Of a stretch of DNA of 6,905 nt, positions 1 through 6,905 are shown piece by piece. The notes below the pieces were generated by a model, which ran no database searches, was not told where the DNA came from, and saw only the letters and a program-made list of their open reading frames with translations. Each line of letters starts with the position of its first letter. The first letter of the stretch is position 1. The DNA comes from Actinomycetota bacterium (GTDB lineage: Bacteria; Actinomycetota; Humimicrobiia; Humimicrobiales; Humimicrobiaceae), in contig JAHIPJ010000144.1 in NCBI GenBank assembly GCA_018894445.1, forward strand, positions 1 to 6,905, given 5' to 3'. A program made the position numbers and the translations under genes.

Positions 1-3000
1 ATAAGGAAGTAGATGAAGATTTTAAAGAAGGTGAAAATTATATAGATGATAAGATTGTTGAAGAGGAAAAAATTTCTGAATTGGATTTAGAGGTAAAGAA
101 AGCGAAAATCATCAAAGAGACGGAGATGCTCCTGGAAGAAGAGGAGGAAATATATCAGGAAGAAATTGATCTGATAAAAAGAGCTGATACTTTTTTCTTT
201 AATTTAGAGGAAAAGATGCTGGTCTCTGACGAAGCCCTGTTTAAGAAAATGAAAGAAATTTATGGACAGTATTTTAAAGGTGGAATGGGGGCAGAAGCTA
301 TAAAAGAACTACTGAAAAATATTGATTGCAAAAAAGAAGTCGAGGACCTTAAGGAAACTGTGAAGAAGTCCAAAGGCCAGAAAAGAATGAGGAGTATAAA
401 GAGACTAAAAATATTATCTTCATTTATAGATTCGGACAATAAGCCTGAATATATGATTCTGGATATACTTCCCGTAATTCCCCCGGACTTGAGGCCAATG
501 GTTCAGTTAGATGGTGGAAGATTTGCCACATCTGATTTGAATGATTTATACAGAAGAGTTATTAATAGAAATAACAGGCTTAAGAGACTACTAGAACTGG
601 ATGCCCCTGAAATAATTATTAACAATGAAAAGAGGATGCTTCAGGAAGCCGTTGATGCACTTTTTGATAATGGAAGAAGAGGCCGGGCTGTAGTTGGTGC
701 TGGAAACAGGCCACTTAAGTCTTTAAGTGATATGCTTAAGGGCAAACAGGGTAGATTCAGACAGAACCTTTTAGGTAAAAGGGTGGATTATTCGGGAAGA
801 TCGGTTATTGTAGTTAATCCTAATCTTAAACTGGAACAATGTGGAGTTCCAAAGAAAATAGCTTTGGAACTATTCAAGCCCTTTGTTATGAAGAAATTAG
901 TTGATGAGGGATTTGCCCAGAATATAAAGAGTGCCAAGACTATGGTAGAGAAAGAAAGTAATGAAGTCTGGGATATATTAGAAGAGGTAATTAAAAATCA
1001 CCCTATCCTGCTTAACCGTGCACCGACACTTCACCGGCTTGGTATACAAGCGTTTATGCCTGTGCTGGTAGAGGGTAAGGCTATACAGATTCATCCTATG
1101 GTTTGTGCTGCATTTAATGCAGATTTCGACGGTGACCAGATGGCTGTTCATGTACCATTATCAAATGAAGCAAAAGCTGAAGCGATGATTTTGATGCTGT
1201 CTGTAAATAATATATTATCCCCTGCAAACGGTCAACCGGTTGTTGTCCCTTCTCAAGATATGGTCCTGGGAATATATTATTTAACTTCAGAAAGAGAAGA
1301 ATCAGAAGGGAAGGAGAGATTTTATAATGATTCCCAGGATGCTATTTTAGATTATGATTATGGTTTTATATCTTTGCATACACCTATTAAAGTGAAAATT
1401 GAGGAGAAAGTAACCAGGACAACAGTTGGAAGGATAATATTTAACGAATCGCTGCCCGAGGATTATAAATTTGTTAATAAAGAAATATCTAAAAAAGAAC
1501 TTATTGCTATTATTGCTGAATGCATAAACAGATTTCCTCAAAATGTTGTTACTGAGACACTGGATGCTATCAAACAAACAGGATTTAAATATTGCACCAG
1601 GTCAGGTCTTACTATAGGAATAGATGATATAGATGTACCACCCGAAAAAGCCAGGATTTTAAGCAGTGTGGAGAAAAAAATTGAAAGAATTGAGGATTAT
1701 TATAAACAAGGCTTGATAACAGAATCTGAAAGACATCAGAGATTGATACAAACATGGTCACAGGCTAATGAAAGCGTAGCCAGTGCTATGGAAAAGAATT
1801 TTAACAAATTTAATCCAGTTTATATGATGGCTACATGCGGTGCCAGGGGAAATATAAAACAGCTCCGTCAGTTAGCAGGTATGAGAGGACTGGTAGCAAA
1901 TGCTAGAGGAGATATCATAGATAGTCCTATCAAATCTAACTTTAGAGAGGGACTTACGGTTTTGGAATATTTTATTTCCACCCATGGTGCCAGACAGGGA
2001 CTTGCAGATACCGCATTACGAACTGCAGATTCGGGATATCTGACCAGAAGGCTGGTTGATGTTGCACAGGATAATATGGTAAGAATTAATGACTGCAAGA
2101 CCGAGGATGGTATAAATCTTTATGTTTTAACTCTTGAAGGAGAACCTAATACTAATTTAATAGGAAGAATCTGTCTGGAAGAAATTAATAATCCTAATAC
2201 TAAAAAGAATATAATAAAAAGTGATGAAGAAATTACTGAAAAGCACCTGCAGAAGTTCATACATGCCAATATTGAGAATGTAAAAGTGCGTTCAGTTATG
2301 ACTTGCAAAGCAGAATCCGGAGTTTGCCAGAAATGCTATGGAAGAGATCTTGCTACTAGCAAACTAGTTGAAATTGGGGAAGCGGTAGGGATTATAGCAG
2401 CCCAATCTATTGGGGAGCCAGGCACCCAGCTGACTATGCGTACTTTTCATACAGGTGGGGTAGTAAGTACTGTAATCCAGAGGTCCATAAAATCGCCGGT
2501 TAAAGGAAAGCTTATATTCAGAAAAGAATTGTTATCTGAGCTGAATATTAAAAAAGCTGACCTCGCTGAGAAGGATACCAGCGAGGTTATTGAGATAAAT
2601 ATAGAACATATCCCACATAAATTAATTTTCCAGGTTCAGATGGAGAGAGGAGATATTGTAGATGTAATTATTCCTAAAGGCGAAATACTCCAGATAAATA
2701 AAAAAGTAAATGTTGAGGCTGGAGAGGTTTTTGCCAAACTAATTCTTACTGCTAAGAGAAAAACACATGTTCACAAGCATGAAAAAACTTTTGAAGGTAT
2801 TGATATTACCAGCGGTCTGCCCCGGGTAGTAGAATTATTCGAAGCCAGAACGCCTAAAGAACATTCGTTTATAGCAGAGATATCAGGAAAGGTTGAAATT
2901 GAAGACATAGATTCCCGCTTCAGAATGCTTACTATAAAAAGTAAGAACGGCAAGCAGGAAAAGGTTTATCAGATCTCGACTAGAGCAAAATTAAATGTTA

Positions 3001-3614
3001 AAAATGGAGATAAGATTTCTGCCGGAGATCAATTAACTGAAGGGCGAAGAAACCCTCATGATATTTTAAGAATTAACGGAATTAAGGAATGCGAGCAATA
3101 TTTAGTAAAAGAGGTACAGAACGTATATAAAGCTCAGGGTGTGGATATAAATGATAAACATATAGAAGTAATTGCCAAACAAATGCTGAAGAAAGTTACC
3201 ATAATTGATCCCGGAGATAGTAATTTTCTCCCGGGGCAACTGGTAGACAGGCTCTATTATGAAAAAGAGAATAACAAATTAATTTCCAACATGAAGGTAC
3301 CAGCAACAGCTGTTCAAAATTTAATGGGTATAACCAAGGCTTCACTTGCGACTGATAGTTTTCTTTCAGCTGCATCATTTCAGGAAACTACCAGAGTGCT
3401 AACAGATGCAGCTCTGGAGAATAAAATAGATAATTTGGTTGGACTAAAGGAGAATGTAATATTAGGTAAGGCTATACCGGCAGGAACGGGTATGAGAAGC
3501 TTTAGGGAATATCAATTAGATTACCCCGGCTATAAGGAGGACAATAAAGATGAAATAGAAATCCTTCAGGAATCAGAGGGAGATGACGTAAAAGAAATAG
3601 AAATCAATATCTAA
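1..3614 (+). CDS. rpoC: DNA-directed RNA polymerase subunit beta' (5'-truncated)
   Basis: Catalytic beta' subunit of RNA polymerase. The frame is open from the first complete codon at base 3 to TAA at 3612-3614, giving 1,203 visible residues. The TTG at 81 is not a credible start, because family-internal sequence continues and the N-terminal zinc ribbon must lie upstream. Numbering residues from the codon at 81: clamp helices that bind sigma about 152-200 (starting DLNDLYRR); switch-2 motif DYSGRSV from 236; the absolutely conserved NADFDGD at 346-352, whose three Asp hold the catalytic Mg2+; bridge helix about 628-660 ([16 protein letters not shown]); second zinc site Cys672, 742, 749 and 752; trigger loop with Met786, Arg787 and His790. 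A roughly 110-residue insertion interrupts the trigger loop after HTGG, before DITSGLPR at 908. The end carries the conserved [13 protein letters not shown] and PAGTGM segments, then an acidic tail. rpoB is expected upstream. Identity is certain; only the N-terminus is missing. Confidence 0.99.
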   Translation, partial: KEVDEDFKEGENYIDDKIVEEEKISELDLEVKKAKIIKETEMLLEEEEEIYQEEIDLIKRADTFFFNLEEKMLVSDEALFKKMKEIYGQYFKGGMGAEAIKELLKNIDCKKEVEDLKETVKKSKGQKRMRSIKRLKILSSFIDSDNKPEYMILDILPVIPPDLRPMVQLDGGRFATSDLNDLYRRVINRNNRLKRLLELDAPEIIINNEKRMLQEAVDALFDNGRRGRAVVGAGNRPLKSLSDMLKGKQGRFRQNLLGKRVDYSGRSVIVVNPNLKLEQCGVPKKIALELFKPFVMKKLVDEGFAQNIKSAKTMVEKESNEVWDILEEVIKNHPILLNRAPTLHRLGIQAFMPVLVEGKAIQIHPMVCAAFNADFDGDQMAVHVPLSNEAKAEAMILMLSVNNILSPANGQPVVVPSQDMVLGIYYLTSEREESEGKERFYNDSQDAILDYDYGFISLHTPIKVKIEEKVTRTTVGRIIFNESLPEDYKFVNKEISKKELIAIIAECINRFPQNVVTETLDAIKQTGFKYCTRSGLTIGIDDIDVPPEKARILSSVEKKIERIEDYYKQGLITESERHQRLIQTWSQANESVASAMEKNFNKFNPVYMMATCGARGNIKQLRQLAGMRGLVANARGDIIDSPIKSNFREGLTVLEYFISTHGARQGLADTALRTADSGYLTRRLVDVAQDNMVRINDCKTEDGINLYVLTLEGEPNTNLIGRICLEEINNPNTKKNIIKSDEEITEKHLQKFIHANIENVKVRSVMTCKAESGVCQKCYGRDLATSKLVEIGEAVGIIAAQSIGEPGTQLTMRTFHTGGVVSTVIQRSIKSPVKGKLIFRKELLSELNIKKADLAEKDTSEVIEINIEHIPHKLIFQVQMERGDIVDVIIPKGEILQINKKVNVEAGEVFAKLILTAKRKTHVHKHEKTFEGIDITSGLPRVVELFEARTPKEHSFIAEISGKVEIEDIDSRFRMLTIKSKNGKQEKVYQISTRAKLNVKNGDKISAGDQLTEGRRNPHDILRINGIKECEQYLVKEVQNVYKAQGVDINDKHIEVIAKQMLKKVTIIDPGDSNFLPGQLVDRLYYEKENNKLISNMKVPATAVQNLMGITKASLATDSFLSAASFQETTRVLTDAALENKIDNLVGLKENVILGKAIPAGTGMRSFREYQLDYPGYKEDNKDEIEILQESEGDDVKEIEINI

Positions 3615-3622
3615 AATATAAG

Positions 3623-3654
3623 TAAAAAAATACTTTAAAATAGCCATTTTTTTA
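3623..3654 (+). terminator. Weak all-A/T dyad after rpoC, possible terminator
   Basis: Starting nine bases after the rpoC stop, TAAAAAAAT (3623-3631) and ATTTTTTTA (3646-3654) form a perfect 9-bp inverted repeat with a 14-base loop. The descending arm is itself a run of seven T. The position fits the end of the rpoBC transcript. However, the stem has no G-C pair and would be unstable, so this could equally be chance in AT-rich DNA. Confidence 0.22.
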
Positions 3655-3656
3655 TA

Positions 3657-3683
3657 TTGACATTTTAATTTTTAGATGATAAT
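3657..3683 (+). promoter_or_regulatory. Candidate sigma70-type promoter for the str operon
   Basis: A perfect -35 hexamer TTGACA (3657-3662) is followed after 15 bp by GATAAT (3678-3683), which matches the -10 consensus at five of six positions. The spacer is two bases shorter than the usual 17. Initiation would fall near 3690, giving an untranslated leader of roughly 80 bases before rpsL at 3774. The location, in the only sizeable gap between rpoC and the str genes, supports a dedicated promoter. In AT-rich DNA -10-like hexamers are common, so the perfect -35 is the main argument. Confidence 0.45.
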
Positions 3684-3728
3684 CTCTTTTTTCGTGTCTT
3701 CAAAAAAGGTTATCATTAATCATTTTTT
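3675..3728 (+). promoter_or_regulatory. Imperfect inverted repeat plus T-tract before rpsL (terminator, attenuator or operator)
   Basis: ATGATAA (3676-3682) is mirrored by TTATCAT (3710-3716). Pairing continues inward through a T-G wobble, C-G and T-A, a bulged C at 3686, and five T-A pairs to the loop at about 3692-3701. Six T follow at 3723-3728. On read-through from rpoC this could act as an intrinsic terminator or attenuator, although the stem is A/T-rich and six bases separate it from the T run. The left arm overlaps the candidate -10 box, so as DNA the two half-sites (centres 34 bp apart) could instead be an operator. The sequence alone does not decide between these. Confidence 0.35.
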
Positions 3729-3773
3729 GTTGTAGCAGTATTGTTAAATTGAGCTATAAGAGATAGGGTATTT

Positions 3774-4145
3774 ATGCCTACTATAAATCAACTGGTTAAA
3801 AAAGGAAGAAAAAGATTAAAAAAGAAAAAGAAAACACCTGCTCTGCAGGGAAATCCTTTAAGAAGAGGTGTATGTATTAGAGTATATACTTCTACTCCCA
3901 AGAAGCCAAATTCGGCGCTGCGAAAAGTAGCTAGAGTAAGGCTTACAAATGGAGTTGAGGTTACAGCATATATACCAGGAGTTGGTCATAATCTACAGGA
4001 GCACTCTATAGTATTAATAAGAGGCGGTAGGGTAAAAGATCTACCTGGGGTGAGATATAAGATTGTTAGGGGCAAGTTAGACACTGCAGGAGTTGAAGAT
4101 AGAAAATCTTCACGCTCGAGGTACGGAGCTAAGAAGCCAAAGTAA
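3774..4145 (+). CDS. rpsL: 30S ribosomal protein S12
   Basis: S12 sits at the decoding centre of the 30S subunit and influences tRNA selection accuracy and streptomycin response. The 123-residue product opens with MPTINQLV and aligns without gaps to the E. coli protein as far as I can recall it. It keeps [12 protein letters not shown] with Lys43 and [12 protein letters not shown] with Lys88, Asp89 and Pro91. These are the unmutated residues at the classical streptomycin-resistance positions, so no target-site resistance is evident. Asp89 is the residue methylthiolated by RimO in some bacteria. The N-terminal tail is unusually basic, with five consecutive Lys at 16-20. The ATG at 3774 is chosen by homology; its Shine-Dalgarno is weak (AGGG at 3765-3768, five bases away). 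It is the first gene of the str cluster, 159 bp after rpoC and 18 bp before rpsG. Confidence 0.99.
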   Translation: MPTINQLVKKGRKRLKKKKKTPALQGNPLRRGVCIRVYTSTPKKPNSALRKVARVRLTNGVEVTAYIPGVGHNLQEHSIVLIRGGRVKDLPGVRYKIVRGKLDTAGVEDRKSSRSRYGAKKPK

Positions 4146-4163
4146 TTTATGAGGAGTTAGTAG

Positions 4164-4634
4164 ATGCCAAGAAAAGGAAAACCTCCGAAAAGGAAAATGA
4201 AGACAGACCCTGTTTATAAAAGTAGGGTTGTATCTCAACTGATTAATAAGGTTCTGACAGATGGTAAAAAAAGCATTGCTGAGAATATAGTATATAAGAG
4301 TCTGAGAATTCTGGGAGAAAGAACCAAAGAAAATCCATTAGAGATACTGGATAAATGTCTTGATAATGTAAGGCCTGTGCTGGAGGTAAAACCAAGAAGA
4401 GTTGGTGGAGCTACTTATCAGGTGCCCGTGGAAGTCTCTGCGGAAAGAGCAAATACGCTGGCTATTAGATGGGTAGTTGATTATGCAAGCAGAAGGAAGG
4501 AAAAGACTATGGCTGCAAGGTTATCTGCCGAGATTTTAGATGGTGCCAGTAATACTGGAAGCAGTATTAAAAAGAAAGAAGATTTACATAAGATGGCTGA
4601 GGCCAACAAAGCTTTTGCACACTATAGGTGGTAG
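4164..4634 (+). CDS. rpsG: 30S ribosomal protein S7
   Basis: S7 is a primary binding protein of the 16S rRNA 3' major domain; it nucleates assembly of the 30S head and lies near the E site. The product has 156 residues, the usual bacterial length, and begins [11 protein letters not shown], a basic rRNA-binding tail. The conserved beta-hairpin and following region ([15 protein letters not shown], about 77-91) are intact. The C-terminus [13 protein letters not shown] is the common full-length ending. A good Shine-Dalgarno, GAGGAG at 4151-4156, sits seven bases before the ATG. The gap to rpsL is only 18 nt, too small for the large structured intercistronic site through which E. coli S7 represses its own operon, so regulation here is probably different (inference). 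fusA follows after 15 nt. Confidence 0.99.
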   Translation: MPRKGKPPKRKMKTDPVYKSRVVSQLINKVLTDGKKSIAENIVYKSLRILGERTKENPLEILDKCLDNVRPVLEVKPRRVGGATYQVPVEVSAERANTLAIRWVVDYASRRKEKTMAARLSAEILDGASNTGSSIKKKEDLHKMAEANKAFAHYRW

Positions 4635-4649
4635 TGTAGGTGACTATAT

Positions 4650-6740
4650 ATGACTAGACAGGTTTCATTAAAAAATACAAGAAATATAGGTATAACTGCT
4701 CACATAGATGCAGGTAAAACAACTACGACTGAACGTATTCTGTATTATACCGGTAAGACTTATAAAATGGGAGAAGTTCACGATGGAGCAGCAGTTATGG
4801 ATTGGATGATACAGGAGCAGGAAAGAGGAATTACTATTACTTCTGCTGCAACAACCTGTTTCTGGAAGGATAATAAAATAAATATTATTGATACTCCCGG
4901 ACATGTTGATTTTACTGTTGAAGTTGAAAGATCACTACGGGTACTCGATGGTATGATTACTATATTCTGCGCAGTTGGAGGAGTGGAACCACAGTCTGAA
5001 ACTGTATGGAGACAGGCTGATAAATATAATGTTCCCAGGATTGCTTTTGTCAACAAGATGGATCGAAGTGGAGCAGATTTCTTCTATGATTTAGATATGA
5101 TTAAAACAAGACTTGGTGCCAATCCGCTACCCATACAAATTCCTATAGGTAAAGAAGAAGACTTTTTAGGAATCATTGATCTTATAAGTATGAGGGCAAT
5201 TATATATAAAGATGAAATGGGAATTAAATTTGAGTATGAGGATATACCTTCAGAACTTGAATCTACTGCTGAAAAATATAGGCAGCAGCTCATTGAAAAT
5301 ATTGCTAATTATAACGATGATATTTTAAACAAATATGTTGAAAATATTGAAATAAGTGAGGGAGAATTAAAAAAAGCTATCAGGGAAATAACTATAAATG
5401 TTAACGGTGTTCCTGTCCTTTGCGGAGCTGCTTTTAAGAATAAAGGTGTGCAGCCAATACTGGACGCAGTAGTGGACTTTCTCCCATCTCCAAGTGATGT
5501 ACCTTCTACCAAAGGGATTAATCCGGATAACGAAAAAGAAATTGAGAGGGAAGTCAGTGATGATGCACCTTTTTCTGGGCTGGTATTTAAAATAACAACT
5601 GATCCATTTGTAGGAAAGTTAAGTTATTTGAGAATCTATTCCGGAACCATTAAAAGTGGAATGCAGGTACTGAATGCAAATAATGGTAATAAAAACAGGG
5701 TCAGCAAACTGTTGGAAATGCATGCCAATAGCAGAGAAGAATTAAAAGAGGCTTATAGCGGAGATATAGAAGCAGTTGTTGGCTTAAAGAATGTAAATAC
5801 GGGTGATACTATATGTGACCCAAATAAGCCTATTAAATATGAATCTATTAGTTTCCCTGAGCCGGTATTATCAATTGCTATTGAACCAAAAACAAAAATC
5901 GACCAGGAAAAATTAGTCATTGCGCTTTCCAAGCTGGAAGAAGAAGATCCTACTTTTAGAATGGAAATCGATAGTGAAACCGGACAGACAATTATTTCAG
6001 GTATGGGTGAACTCCATCTCGAAATTATAGTAGATAGATTGCTTCGTGAGTTTGGTGTAGGTGCAAATGTAGGTAAACCGCAGGTATCTTACAGGGAAAC
6101 GATAACTAAAGGAACACAAGTAGAAGGAAAATATATCAGGCAAAGTGGTGGAAGGGGGCAGTACGGTCATGTAGTTGTCCGTTTTGAACCAAATGAATAC
6201 GGTAAGGGATTTGAATTTGAGGATAAAACAAAAGGCGGAGTTATACCAAAAGAATTTATCAAGCCAGTAAAAATGGGAATAGTAGATGCAATGCAAAGTG
6301 GCGAGGTGGCCGGATATCCGGTTGTTGATGTTAAAGCCCTACTTTTAGATGGATCTTATCATGAAGTAGATTCTTCAGAAATGGCTTTCAGGATTGCCGG
6401 GTCAAAAGCTTTTAGAGAAGGTATGAAAAAATGTCTTCCTATTTTACTTGAGCCAGTAATGGATGTTGAAGTGGTTGCTCCGGACAGGTATATGGGAGAA
6501 GTTATTGGTGATCTTAATTCGAGGAGAGGAAAAATATTATCTGTATTACTGAGAAGTAAGAATAGAATTATAAAAGCAGAGGTGCCGCTTGCTGAAATGT
6601 TTGGATATGCTACGGATTTGCGGTCAAAAACTCAGGGGCGTGCCACTTTTACTATGCAGTTTAAAAAATATGAATCAACACCAGGTAGAATTGCAGACGA
6701 AATTATTGAAAGGTTTAAAGGAAGTAAAATTGCAGTATAG
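4650..6740 (+). CDS. fusA: Translation elongation factor G
   Basis: EF-G is the GTPase that drives tRNA-mRNA translocation and, with ribosome recycling factor, splits ribosomes. All five GTP-binding motifs are visible: G1 AHIDAGKT (17-24), G2 RGITI (59-63), G3 DTPGH (81-85), G4 NKMD (135-138) and G5 GAA (259-261). Domain II begins near 300 and domain III near 405, with GMGELHLEI around 451-459. Domain IV starts near 480 with [11 protein letters not shown] and has the tip segment [10 protein letters not shown] (567-576), whose His571 corresponds to the conserved tip histidine. Domain V runs from about 605 to 675 ([16 protein letters not shown]). The length of 696 is typical. Phe88, a fusidic-acid resistance position in Staphylococcus aureus, is unmutated. 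The Shine-Dalgarno AGGTGA (4638-4643) lies six bases before the ATG. The context and full motif set make this the canonical factor rather than an EF-G2 paralogue or a TetM-like protection protein. Confidence 0.99.
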   Translation: MTRQVSLKNTRNIGITAHIDAGKTTTTERILYYTGKTYKMGEVHDGAAVMDWMIQEQERGITITSAATTCFWKDNKINIIDTPGHVDFTVEVERSLRVLDGMITIFCAVGGVEPQSETVWRQADKYNVPRIAFVNKMDRSGADFFYDLDMIKTRLGANPLPIQIPIGKEEDFLGIIDLISMRAIIYKDEMGIKFEYEDIPSELESTAEKYRQQLIENIANYNDDILNKYVENIEISEGELKKAIREITINVNGVPVLCGAAFKNKGVQPILDAVVDFLPSPSDVPSTKGINPDNEKEIEREVSDDAPFSGLVFKITTDPFVGKLSYLRIYSGTIKSGMQVLNANNGNKNRVSKLLEMHANSREELKEAYSGDIEAVVGLKNVNTGDTICDPNKPIKYESISFPEPVLSIAIEPKTKIDQEKLVIALSKLEEEDPTFRMEIDSETGQTIISGMGELHLEIIVDRLLREFGVGANVGKPQVSYRETITKGTQVEGKYIRQSGGRGQYGHVVVRFEPNEYGKGFEFEDKTKGGVIPKEFIKPVKMGIVDAMQSGEVAGYPVVDVKALLLDGSYHEVDSSEMAFRIAGSKAFREGMKKCLPILLEPVMDVEVVAPDRYMGEVIGDLNSRRGKILSVLLRSKNRIIKAEVPLAEMFGYATDLRSKTQGRATFTMQFKKYESTPGRIADEIIERFKGSKIAV

Positions 6741-6788
6741 ATTATTAATATAAATTAAATTAACTTCAAAACAAAGAAAGGATATATT

Positions 6789-6905
6789 ATGGCTAAGAAA
6801 AAATTTGAAAGGACCAAGCCTCATATAAACATAGGGACTATAGGCCATGTGGATCATGGTAAGACAACACTGACTTCAGCTATTACAAGATGTCTTAAAA
6901 GCACA
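6789..6905 (+). CDS. tuf: Translation elongation factor Tu (3'-truncated by window end)
   Basis: EF-Tu delivers aminoacyl-tRNA to the ribosomal A site as a GTP complex. Only the first 39 codons are present. They begin [16 protein letters not shown] and contain the P-loop GHVDHGKT at residues 19-26, with the His-Val-Asp-His-Gly pattern typical of EF-Tu rather than the His-Ile-Asp-Ala-Gly of EF-G. The following helix reads [13 protein letters not shown], with Cys34 in place of the more common hydrophobic residue. The ATG at 6789 is preceded at six bases by AAGGA (6778-6782). The 48-nt gap after fusA is almost pure A/T; I see no convincing -35/-10 pair or terminator in it, so co-transcription with fusA is likely. 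A second tuf copy elsewhere cannot be excluded. Confidence 0.98.
   Translation, partial: MAKKKFERTKPHINIGTIGHVDHGKTTLTSAITRCLKST

Noticed and set aside
81..83. TTG as a start codon for RpoC
   Set aside because: The same frame is open to the left edge of the window with similar charged composition, and the N-terminal zinc-ribbon region of beta' is missing. The codon is internal.
1868..2098. 76-codon open frame on the minus strand inside rpoC
   Set aside because: It is antisense to the bridge-helix region, which is strongly constrained on the plus strand; nothing supports independent coding.
3730..3760. Second promoter TTGTAG ... TATAAG close to rpsL
   Set aside because: The -10-like TATAAG is good, but the -35 matches only half of the consensus, the spacer is 19 bp, and initiation would fall only a few bases before the start codon.
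4149..4160. Minimal frame ATG AGG AGT TAG between rpsL and rpsG
   Set aside because: It overlaps the rpsG Shine-Dalgarno, has no ribosome binding site of its own and is only three codons long; it is a by-product of the GAGGAG sequence.
4778..5056. 92-codon open frame on the minus strand inside fusA
   Set aside because: It is antisense to the EF-G GTPase domain. Such frames are expected as shadows of the coding strand's codon bias.
5997..6296. 99-codon open frame on the minus strand inside fusA
   Set aside because: It is antisense to a well conserved part of EF-G, its translation is low-complexity and unlike any family I know, and it lies wholly within a certain gene.
6730..6754. Promoter for tuf (TTGCAG with TATAAA)
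   Set aside because: The spacer is only 13 bp and the -35 matches poorly. A TATAAA-like string is expected by chance in this A/T stretch.

Overview
This is an ordinary but informative housekeeping window: the 3' part of rpoC followed by the str operon, in the order rpoC (5'-truncated) - rpsL - rpsG - fusA - tuf (3'-truncated), all on the + strand. The DNA is clearly AT-rich, with many AAA, AGA and ATA codons. The encoded proteins are plainly bacterial. Lineage cannot be fixed from the window. The RNA polymerase beta' trigger loop carries an insertion, which argues against Bacillota and Actinomycetota, where this loop is normally uninterrupted. No L7Ae-type ribosomal protein gene lies between rpoC and rpsL, as it often does in Bacillota. 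A low-GC bacterium from a deep or candidate lineage is my guess (Atribacterota-like is one possibility, at low confidence).

Layout: bases 1-3614 encode about 1,200 residues of RpoC, from the segment after the N-terminal zinc ribbon to the stop. The reading frame is open to the left edge, so the real start is outside the window. Bases 3615-3773 (159 bp) are very AT-rich and non-coding. They hold an all-A/T dyad just after the rpoC stop, a TTGACA / GATAAT promoter candidate, and an imperfect inverted repeat followed by six T that overlaps the -10 box. Bases 3774-4145 are rpsL (S12), 4164-4634 rpsG (S7), 4650-6740 fusA (EF-G), and 6789 to the right edge is the first 39 codons of tuf (EF-Tu). Spacings of 18, 15 and 48 nt suggest one polycistronic str transcript.

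The genes act together in gene expression: RpoC is the catalytic beta' subunit of RNA polymerase, S12 and S7 are small-subunit proteins of the decoding centre and the head, and EF-G and EF-Tu are the two GTPases of the elongation cycle. All key motifs I looked for are intact. I found no mobile element, CRISPR array, RNA gene or novel system. The most interesting points are a half-size insertion (about 110 residues) in the RpoC trigger loop, a highly charged extra segment near the visible RpoC N-terminal end, and the overlap of promoter and dyad before rpsL.
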